Virus record (IMG/VR): IMGVR_UViG_3300045968_000013
Coordinates: 1 to 46,069 of that record
DNA length: 46,069 nucleotides
Origin: a virus
Direction: 5' to 3' (one strand)
Shown: positions 39,657 to 46,069 of the stretch, one piece after another
How positions within the stretch are numbered: the stretch's first letter is position 1
How the letters are laid out: each line of letters starts with the position of its first letter
The notes under the pieces: model-generated
What the model saw: only the letters and a program-made list of their open reading frames with translations
The model's database searches: none
Told to the model about the DNA's origin: nothing
Translations under genes and position numbers: made by a program

Positions 39657-41992
39657 TCACGAACCAAAGCACGCCGAACGCGCCCGCCAGCGACGACATC
39701 CGGCACGACGACCTGGAGTTCAACCCGCAGCTTGAGCCGAAGAAGGCGAAGGCGTGGCTCAATTTGCTTGAGGAGAGCGAGAAGGCGTTCGAGCCTTGGA
39801 ACGATCACTGCGACAAGATCGAGAAGCAGTACGCCAACTTGGCGCGGCTCGCGCAGAACGCCCGCGATAAAGAATTTCAAATGTTCTGGGCGAACATCGA
39901 GGTCGAGAAGCCCAGCATCTACGCGAAGCCGCCGCAGCCGGTCGTTGTCACAAAATTCAAGGACCGCCGTCCGGTGCCGCAGGCTGCTGCCGAAATTCTC
40001 GAACGCATCAACGTCGTCGCGTTCGACCTCACGCACATCGACGAAGTGATGAAGCAGATGCGCGACGATGTCGTGCTCAACGGGCGCGGCGTGCCGTGGG
40101 CGCGCTACGAGAGCAAGAACAGCTACGGCTCGTTCTACAATTCGGAGCGCGTGTGCATCGACTTCAAGCATCGCAAGGACTTCCTGCACAGTGTCTCGCG
40201 CTGCTGGTACGAGGTGTGGTGGGTCGCGGGTGCTGCGTACCTGACACGCGAGGAGGCGCGCGACCGCTTCCACAAATACTCAGGCGACGAGTACCAGGAC
40301 GCCGAGTACACCGTTGACAAGGACAGCAAGGAGCTTGGCGGCACCGACAACCGCGAGCGCGCCAAGTTCTGGGAAATCTGGGACAAGAAAAATTACCGCG
40401 TCGTGTGGGTCGCGAAGGGCTGCGAGAACATCCTCGACGAGGACGATCCGCACCTCGACCTCACCGACTTCTTCCCGTGTCCGAAGCCTGCGTACGGCGT
40501 GACGCAACCCGGCTCGCTCGTGCCGGTGCCCGACATCCTGCAGTACAAGGATCAACTCGACGAAATCAATTTGCTCACCGCGAAAATCCACGCGCTCTCC
40601 GATGCGCTGGAGGCGAAGGGCTTCTATCCGGCAGGTGGTGCCGAGCTTGGTGACGCGATCCAGGCCGCGATTGCGGTGAAGACACCAGGGCGGCTGCTCG
40701 TGCCGATCTCCAACTGGGCGGCGTTTGGCGGCAGCAAGGAGGTGATCGTTTGGCTTCCGATGGTCGAGATCGCGCAGACGATCACGTCGCTGCAGCAGCT
40801 GCGTCAGCAAATCATCCAGGACGTTTACCAGATCAAAGGCCTGTCCGACATCATGCGCGGCGCGACCGACCCGCGCGAGACGATGGGCGCGCAAGAACTC
40901 AAGACGCAGTTTGGTTCGATCCGCACGCGCGACAAGCAGGACGAGCTTGTGCGCGTTGCGCGCGACCTCGTCGTGATCGCGTCCGACATCATGCTCGATC
41001 AGTTCGAGGACAAGACCATCATCGAAATGAGCCAGACGCAGCTGCCGACGACGAAGATGAAGCGGCAGATGATCGAGCAGATGCAGGCGCAGCTGCAGAA
41101 GCAGCAGCAGGCGATGCAGATGATCCAGACCGACCCGCAAATTCAGCAGAAGCTGCAGGCCAGCCCGGAACAGGCGCAGCAGCTGCAGACGCAGGGCCCG
41201 CAGCTGCTCCAGGCCGGTCAGCAAGCCATCGACGACCTGATGCAGAAGCCGACGTTCGAGCAGGTGATGACCTTCCTGCGCGACATGCGGACCCGCGCGT
41301 TCGTGCTCGACATCGAAACCGACAGCACCATCCTGATCGACGAGAACACCGAGAAGCAGCGCCGCACTGAGTTCGTCGGCGTGCTCGCGCAGCTGATCCC
41401 GCAGCTGTCGCAGATGGTGGTGGCGCAGCCGGAAATGGCTTCCTTCGCTGGCGAGCTTCTCAAGTTTGCCACCGCGCCGTTCCGCGCCGGTCGCTCGATG
41501 GACACGGCAATCGACAGCGCGGTGAACCAGCTGCAGGCCAAGGCCAACCAGCCGCGCGGCGACGACCCGACCACGGCAGCGAACAAGATCACGCTCCAGG
41601 TCGAGCAGATGAAGGACCAGACCAACAAGCAGAAGAACGCGGACGACAAGGAACTGCGCACGCGCGAAATGGACATGAAGGACCAGACGCAGCGCGCCAA
41701 GATCGCGAGCACCGAGCGCATCCAGCTGGGCAAGCTGCAGCAGCAGCAGACCGACAACGAGGCCGACAAGCAGAAGACGCAACTCGAAATGATCCAGACC
41801 CGCGAGGACGCGCAGGCGAAGCGCCTCGACACCATTGGAAAGATGAGGCTCAACGAACAGAAGATGCAGATGGCTGCTCAGCAGAACCAGCAGAAGCAGC
41901 AAGACTTCGCCAACCGTGCCGCCGAGCGCCGCGCGCTGCAGCAATTCCGCGTCAACCAGCAGGCCTATCGCCCGCCAGGAGGTGCGATGTGA
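39653..41992 (+). CDS. Portal protein, P22-like, 779 aa
   Basis: Dodecameric DNA entry and exit ring of the head and anchor for the tail. Start GTG 39653 chosen; 47 upstream codons in the same frame are shadow. Features: N-terminal helical region with E-K-A-F-E-P-W-N-D, several W-rich and DD motifs (FWANIEVEKPSIYAKPPQP; VPWARYES; CWYEVWW; ERAKFWEIWDKKNYRVVWVAKG), conserved in podovirus portals, a CPKPAYGVTQPGSLVPVPD loop near 275-295, and long Gln-rich helices (about 460-545 and 640-779) forming the barrel or tail-binding part. The size (779 aa) is large, as for P22 gp1 (725). Confidence 0.85.
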   Translation: MITNQSTPNAPASDDIRHDDLEFNPQLEPKKAKAWLNLLEESEKAFEPWNDHCDKIEKQYANLARLAQNARDKEFQMFWANIEVEKPSIYAKPPQPVVVTKFKDRRPVPQAAAEILERINVVAFDLTHIDEVMKQMRDDVVLNGRGVPWARYESKNSYGSFYNSERVCIDFKHRKDFLHSVSRCWYEVWWVAGAAYLTREEARDRFHKYSGDEYQDAEYTVDKDSKELGGTDNRERAKFWEIWDKKNYRVVWVAKGCENILDEDDPHLDLTDFFPCPKPAYGVTQPGSLVPVPDILQYKDQLDEINLLTAKIHALSDALEAKGFYPAGGAELGDAIQAAIAVKTPGRLLVPISNWAAFGGSKEVIVWLPMVEIAQTITSLQQLRQQIIQDVYQIKGLSDIMRGATDPRETMGAQELKTQFGSIRTRDKQDELVRVARDLVVIASDIMLDQFEDKTIIEMSQTQLPTTKMKRQMIEQMQAQLQKQQQAMQMIQTDPQIQQKLQASPEQAQQLQTQGPQLLQAGQQAIDDLMQKPTFEQVMTFLRDMRTRAFVLDIETDSTILIDENTEKQRRTEFVGVLAQLIPQLSQMVVAQPEMASFAGELLKFATAPFRAGRSMDTAIDSAVNQLQAKANQPRGDDPTTAANKITLQVEQMKDQTNKQKNADDKELRTREMDMKDQTQRAKIASTERIQLGKLQQQQTDNEADKQKTQLEMIQTREDAQAKRLDTIGKMRLNEQKMQMAAQQNQQKQQDFANRAAERRALQQFRVNQQAYRPPGGAM

Positions 41993-42852
41993 GCATGCGC
42001 GATGCGATTGCGAAGGCGCTTGCCCGCGCTGGCGGTCGCGAGCCGCTGCCTGGATTGCCGAACAAGGCGCAGACCGTCGAGGGCGAGTTGTTCGTCCCTG
42101 GTCCGTACGGCAAGGCGCACGACGTTGCCGAACAGTACATGGGCTTGCAGGGCCGAGCGTACGTACCGCCGAAGCAATACGCGCCGCTCGATAAGGATCA
42201 GGCGAAGCGTATTGCCGAGGCGTTCGACCAGCTGCCGCTCTACGACCCGAAGGCGCTGTCGTCCTACGACGCGATGATCCGCGAGACACTCGGTCAGTAT
42301 CAAGCGATCAAGAACACCGGGCTCGACATCAAGCCGGTCGATCTCTCGACCTATCCGTACGGCTCGAACCCGCGCGCTGTTGCGCGCGATGTCGCCGACA
42401 ACAATCGCATGGCGTTCTTCAAGACCGGCGAGGGCTTCGGCACCGGCACGTCGGAGAAGAACCCGCTGCTGCGCCAGTCCGGCGAGTACGTCGGCGACTA
42501 TCCGATGTTGAACAACGATCTCTTCCGCGTCGTGCATGATTACTTCGGCCACATCAAAGGCGGCTACGGCTTCCGCGCTGGCGGCGAAGACAATGCGTGG
42601 CGCGCTCACGGTCGCATGTACTCGCCCGAAGCGCTCCCTGCCATGACAAGCGAGACGCGCGGCCAGAACTCGTGGGTGAACTCTGGTCCGCACGCCGACT
42701 TCAACAAGACCGCAAGCGGTGCCGACACGGTCTACGCGCCGCAGAAGATCGCGATCATGCCGTCGTGGACCTGGAGCGATCTCGGCAAGTACGCGATCCC
42801 TGGCGCGATGGGCGGGCTCGCAGCTGCTGATCAGTACGGGAGCGCGCCATGA
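41989..42852 (+). CDS. Virion-module protein with candidate H-x4-H...E metal site, 287 aa
   Basis: Begins GTG 41989 in the portal stop, behind AGGAGG. The N-terminal half (residues 1-115) is mixed; residues 138-235 contain FRVVHDYFGHIKGGYGF with H183 and H188, GGEDNAW (E200), AHGRM (H207) and AMTSETRGQNSWVN (E222). H-x4-H followed after 33 residues by E recalls the iron site of aromatic amino-acid hydroxylases. The match is pattern-only. The C-terminus AMGGLAAADQYGS is shared with the next protein. Likely a head-region component. Confidence 0.65.
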   Translation: MSMRDAIAKALARAGGREPLPGLPNKAQTVEGELFVPGPYGKAHDVAEQYMGLQGRAYVPPKQYAPLDKDQAKRIAEAFDQLPLYDPKALSSYDAMIRETLGQYQAIKNTGLDIKPVDLSTYPYGSNPRAVARDVADNNRMAFFKTGEGFGTGTSEKNPLLRQSGEYVGDYPMLNNDLFRVVHDYFGHIKGGYGFRAGGEDNAWRAHGRMYSPEALPAMTSETRGQNSWVNSGPHADFNKTASGADTVYAPQKIAIMPSWTWSDLGKYAIPGAMGGLAAADQYGSAP

Positions 42853-44696
42853 GCGTGATGGGCGCACTCGCCGATCTGACACGCGGCAACAACGTCGGCG
42901 CGCTCCCTGAGGATGCGCAGTACGACCCGTTCACCGGCATGCCAATTCCGAGCGCCTCCGTGCAGCAGGCTGGCCCGAGCACCGCCGATGCGTATCGCAT
43001 GGGCGGACTCGCCAACATGGTGCCGTCGCAGACGGGCTCGATCCTGGAGCACACGTACCCGACGCCGCCCGAGCAGGTGTTTGCCGGTTACGACAAGGCG
43101 GTCGTCAACCAGGAGAAGGCGCAGCGCCGCGCGCAGGCCGAGGCTGAGTTCTTCGGGCCGCGTCAGGCACCGATGATGGGCCAGGAGGCCTCGCACGCGC
43201 CGAACAAGCTCATCGAGGCACTCGCGCCGTCAACGCTCACCGATGTCGGCATGATGTTTGGCACCGGGCCGCTTGGTCGCGCCGCTGCGGTGATGGGTGC
43301 CACGTTCGATCCGAGCGCGGCCGAGGCGGGCAAGACCAAGCTCCCGCTGGGCGCGCTGGGCCGCGCCGCGAAGGGTGCCGAGAAGGGCGTTGCCAACTGG
43401 AAGCTTGGCGATGTCGCCGCGCAAGAGCCGAAGCAGTTCAACGTCGCTGCTCCTGGTGCGATGAGCGCTGAGCAACTCGACACCGCGCGCGAGTACACGA
43501 AGCGCTACGCGCCCGTGTTCAAGATGGGCGGCGATGTGAACGCAGGCCTCGACGCGCCGACCAACCGGCTGATCCAGACCGTGCGCTCGCCGCATCGCAT
43601 GATGTTTCCTGGCGTGTACGCGAACCCGCGCGAGATCGCGGCGGAAGCGGCGCGCCACATCGTGCCTGAAGACCCGATCATGAAGCAGCTGTGGGGCGTC
43701 ACGCGCGGCGACCTCGATGCGATGGCCGTCGGCCGCGTCGGCAACGAAGCGCCGCGCGGGGTGAACGTCGTCGCCAACCCGAAGGGCTCCGAGAGCGCGA
43801 CCAACGTGATGACGCCGCGCAACGAGCAGCGGCTGCAGGATGCGCTCTACGAGGCAGGCCTCGTCCCTGGCATCAAGCACGCCGATGCTTGGTACATCAT
43901 GGACCCGCTCTATCACCGGCTCGAACAAATGTTTGGGCCCGAGGAGGCGGTGCGCCGCTATCGTCACCTCAACACGATGACCGGCATGGCTTCGCCGTCG
44001 TCGCCTGTGCTTCAAGAAATTCAACGCGGGACCGGCGCGCACTGGCTCGAACAGCAGGGGCGCTTTGAAGACGTGAACCGCTTCTTCCCGCTGGGCAAGG
44101 GCGAGCGCGCGAAGCTCCGCGAGCAGATGGGCGCGGACTACCCGAGCGACCTCGACTACATCAAATCGCACCTGCACTTCCGCAATGCTGCAGGCGATCC
44201 GATGGCGAAGTATCTGCAGCGCGGCGAGCTTCTCAGCGACAAGCCGAAGGTGCCGCTCTACGTGCATGCGTCGGGCGTGCCGCAGACCGGCTTCCAGACC
44301 ACCGCGCCGGTTGGCGATGCACACTGGTCGCGCAGCGTCGGCCTTGCTGACACGCGCGAGGGCCCGAGCAACGTCGCGGCTGCGTTCACGCGGCCTGAGT
44401 ATCAGCAGCTTTCGCCCTGGTGGCAGCATCGTATCGCCGCGCCACTCGGCCTGGAGAGCGTCCCCGCGCAAGCGCGCATGTGGACCGTGATGGGCCCGCA
44501 GACCGGCATCGATAGCCCGCTGGGCGCAGGCAAGCTCGAACTGTTCTCGCAGCAGATCGCAAAGGCTGCGAAGCGTCTCGGCATTTCACCCGAGAACGCA
44601 CGCGATCTCATCCTCTCCGGTGGCGCAGGAGCGGGTGCATTGATGCTTGCGCCGCAGATGGGCGGGCTGGCCGCTCAAGATCAGTACTCGCAGTAG
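42849..44696 (+). CDS. Large hypothetical virion-module protein, 615 aa
   Basis: ATGA coupled to the previous gene. Features: a region around residues 330-420 with H-A-D-A-W-Y-I-M-D-P-L-Y-H-R-L-E-Q-M-F-G-P-E-E-A and Y-R-H-L-N-T-M-T-G-M-A-S-P, and near residues 480-565 V-Y-V-H-A-S-G-V-P-Q-T and HWSRSVGLADTR, WWQHRIAAPLGLE, PQTGIDSPLGAGKLELFSQQI. These look conserved as found in phage polyvalent or internal head proteins. The C-terminal MGGLAAQDQYSQ repeats the tail of the protein at 41989. No enzyme motif certain. Confidence 0.65.
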   Translation: MSVMGALADLTRGNNVGALPEDAQYDPFTGMPIPSASVQQAGPSTADAYRMGGLANMVPSQTGSILEHTYPTPPEQVFAGYDKAVVNQEKAQRRAQAEAEFFGPRQAPMMGQEASHAPNKLIEALAPSTLTDVGMMFGTGPLGRAAAVMGATFDPSAAEAGKTKLPLGALGRAAKGAEKGVANWKLGDVAAQEPKQFNVAAPGAMSAEQLDTAREYTKRYAPVFKMGGDVNAGLDAPTNRLIQTVRSPHRMMFPGVYANPREIAAEAARHIVPEDPIMKQLWGVTRGDLDAMAVGRVGNEAPRGVNVVANPKGSESATNVMTPRNEQRLQDALYEAGLVPGIKHADAWYIMDPLYHRLEQMFGPEEAVRRYRHLNTMTGMASPSSPVLQEIQRGTGAHWLEQQGRFEDVNRFFPLGKGERAKLREQMGADYPSDLDYIKSHLHFRNAAGDPMAKYLQRGELLSDKPKVPLYVHASGVPQTGFQTTAPVGDAHWSRSVGLADTREGPSNVAAAFTRPEYQQLSPWWQHRIAAPLGLESVPAQARMWTVMGPQTGIDSPLGAGKLELFSQQIAKAAKRLGISPENARDLILSGGAGAGALMLAPQMGGLAAQDQYSQ

Positions 44697-44705
44697 GAGG
44701 GCCAC

Positions 44706-45359
44706 ATGGCTCAGAGCGCACTGACCGTCACCACACCGAACCCGACCCCGCCGACGAACCTGTCGAGCATCGGCGCAACGCCGCCGACTGATCCCGCGCA
44801 GGCCTTCGCCGACGACGGCATCGCGATGCCGACGCCAAACTCTGGCTCGCTCGCGGCAGCGAACGGCGCGACCGCCAACGAGCCGAGCGGCACCGGCACC
44901 ACCTTCGCGGCGAAGACTGCTGCTGCAGGTGCAGGCACCAGCGTCGATAACGAAGGCAAGGGCACCGAGACGGTGGTCACCGCCACCGTGCCGAACCCGA
45001 GCCCCGCCGGTCAGCTGAAGACCGTGTCGGTTCTCGGCAACTACACCAACTTGGTGTCGAGCCCGCCGAACCAGCAGCATGCGTCGAGCTTGACGCCGCT
45101 GACCAATCCGGCGCTCGCGTCCATTGCGCCGCCTTCGGTCGCGTCGGGTGCAGGCACGCAGCTGCTCACCTGCACCGGCACCAACTTCACGCGGCAGTCG
45201 GTGATCTGGGTCAACGGTGTTGCGCAGGCGACGACGTTCGTGTCGCCGACCACCATCACCGCGACCGTCACCAAGAAGGCGACCGCCGGTACGTGGCCGG
45301 TCGTCGTCGTTACGGGCGGCGTCATCACCACCGCGCCGCAGACCTGGACGTTCACATGA
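44706..45359 (+). CDS. Ig-like (IPT/TIG) domain head protein, 217 aa
   Basis: AGGAGG site before ATG 44706. The first 120 residues are Ala/Pro/Thr-rich and disordered. The rest is an IPT/TIG-type Ig domain: IAPPSVASGAGTQLLTCTGTNFTRQSVIWVNGVAQATTFVSPTTITATV. Such domains on phage heads or tails help adhesion. Decoration of the capsid is the leading inference because it lies between portal and scaffold genes. Confidence 0.65.
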   Translation: MAQSALTVTTPNPTPPTNLSSIGATPPTDPAQAFADDGIAMPTPNSGSLAAANGATANEPSGTGTTFAAKTAAAGAGTSVDNEGKGTETVVTATVPNPSPAGQLKTVSVLGNYTNLVSSPPNQQHASSLTPLTNPALASIAPPSVASGAGTQLLTCTGTNFTRQSVIWVNGVAQATTFVSPTTITATVTKKATAGTWPVVVVTGGVITTAPQTWTFT

Positions 45360-45760
45360 GCACCATCAAGAGCATCAACGAGCCCGAGACTGTCGGTCAC
45401 GGCAGTCTCAGGCCCGCGAGCCCGAACGAACCGCCGGTCGCGCCTGACATGCCGACGCCGGTCATCACGTCGCTGGAGCCGAACTCGTGCGTGATTGGTC
45501 AGCCTGACTTCACGCTCTACGTCCACGGCACCGGCTTCTTCGCTGGCAGCGTGATCCACTTCGCCGGTCACGATGAGCCGACGACGTTGAACGAGGACGG
45601 CACGCTCTCAACCGGCGTGAAGCCGTCGCTCTGGCTGAACCCGGCCGTCGTGCAGTGCGCGATCCGCAACGGCGAGGTGGTGTCTGCTCCGGTGGACTTC
45701 ACGTTCCGCGAGGAGGACGAGCCGCCGACCTCGCGCCACGCGCACAAGCGCAAGAGGTAG
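45356..45760 (+). CDS. IPT/TIG-like domain protein, 134 aa
   Basis: ATG 45356 overlaps the previous stop. Contains TPVITSLEPNSCVIGQPDFTLYVHGTGFFAGSVIHFAG, a second TIG-type Ig unit, with VDFTFREED at the end and a basic tail RHAHKRKR. Similar in design to the protein before it, probably an ancient duplication or a pair of decoration subunits. Confidence 0.65.
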   Translation: MSTIKSINEPETVGHGSLRPASPNEPPVAPDMPTPVITSLEPNSCVIGQPDFTLYVHGTGFFAGSVIHFAGHDEPTTLNEDGTLSTGVKPSLWLNPAVVQCAIRNGEVVSAPVDFTFREEDEPPTSRHAHKRKR

Positions 45761-45762
45761 CA

Positions 45763-45951
45763 ATGGCGCTGCCTGTTGTGACAGTCGCGAGCGGTGGTCT
45801 GCCGGTGGTCGATGTGACGGCGACAACGCCGACGCTTGGTGTGCCGGTCACCGAGGCGGCTGGCGGGCGCGGCATTGCAGTCACGAAGGTTGCCGCCGGG
45901 AAACCCGGTCTGGCGGTGACCTACGTGGTGCCAACAATAAAGTTTCCATGA
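45763..45951 (+). CDS. Short beta-repeat protein, 62 aa
   Basis: Built of about four short G-x-P/A-V-x-x-V units (GLPVVDV, GVPVTEA, GIAVTKV, GLAVTYV) about 10-14 residues apart. Its TGA overlaps the ATG of the next gene through the contig joint. Probably a small virion decoration or cement subunit by place and beta design. Confidence 0.65.
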   Translation: MALPVVTVASGGLPVVDVTATTPTLGVPVTEAAGGRGIAVTKVAAGKPGLAVTYVVPTIKFP

Positions 45952-46069
45952 TGATCGAGCTTGTGGAAGTTGAGCCTGGAAAGTTTCGTGTCGCTCGCAA
46001 GCGAGGTCCGGTCGCGCGTTCTCGCTTGCCTGCACCGCATGTGATCTCGGACGCGATGCCCGCGACCGA
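45943..46069. repeat. Direct terminal repeat, right copy
   Basis: Identical to positions 1-127. It starts in the end of the short beta-repeat gene and contains the first 40 codons of the gene at 6-326. Biologically this is one locus, not two. Confidence 0.9.

Noticed and set aside
40280-42289. 669-codon open frame on the - strand opposite the portal gene
   Set aside because: Low-complexity Leu/Arg/His translation antisense to the Gln-rich portal; composition follows from the complementary codons.
42535-42654. Direct call of an aromatic amino-acid hydroxylase
   Set aside because: Only the H-x4-H...E pattern matches; the rest of the protein shows no known hydroxylase signature, so it is kept as a hypothesis only.

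Overview
The window is one complete temperate podovirus-type (short-tailed) phage or prophage genome, read as a circular contig. The last 127 bases (45943-46069) repeat the first 127 exactly, so the unique genome is 45,942 bp and the gene at position 6 continues directly from the gene ending at 45951. The DNA is GC-rich, and nearly all genes are packed with ATGA, GTGA or TGATG overlaps. The host is probably an alphaproteobacterium, most likely of the Hyphomicrobiales (Bradyrhizobium-like). This is inferred from the style of the XRE repressor-like protein (a VTFQQVQKYEKG helix) and of several small proteins, such as the exported protein with a CERHG...WRCRR tail. It is not proven here.

Layout. 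Rightward morphogenesis genes start near 37.0 kb with a small-terminase-like gene, large terminase and portal. They continue with two large accessory proteins and Ig-like (TIG) decoration candidates, pass through the circular joint, and go on to scaffold (400), major capsid (1716), head-tail adaptor (3628), tail nozzle-like protein (4368), Gly-rich and Gln-rich virion proteins, a virion transglycosylase (9776), a 705-aa internal protein (12130), a tail fibre (14237) and a tiny membrane/lipoprotein lysis-like cassette (16724-17138). A bidirectional terminator at 17174-17205 ends this unit. From 31.0 kb leftward to 17.2 kb runs the opposite unit: a lambda-exonuclease-like nuclease and a single-strand annealing protein (homologous recombination pair), some 25 very small mostly unknown proteins including several DNA-binding and zinc-ribbon proteins, and a tyrosine integrase (18220) with repeat-rich DNA beside it that looks like an attP. 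A 545-bp divergent control region (31021-31565) separates this unit from a rightward early unit (31566-36836): an HTH protein, a VRR-NUC nuclease, a second nuclease-like protein, an AlpA-like regulator and a VapE-type helicase. A repeat-containing AT-rich stretch after it (36837-37048) is a candidate origin or late control region.

Points worth attention: an H-x4-H...E candidate metal site in the virion-module protein at 41989; a C-terminal motif shared by the two proteins encoded at 41989 and 42849; two separate S74-type intramolecular chaperone domains; exact 18-residue repeats in the protein at 8089; apparent +1 frameshifts near 20.76 kb and 27.53 kb; a symmetric dyad and arm-like repeats beside the integrase; paired hairpins at 26672-26753; and a lysis region with no recognisable endolysin. 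No tRNA, CRISPR array, insertion sequence or DNA polymerase was found.
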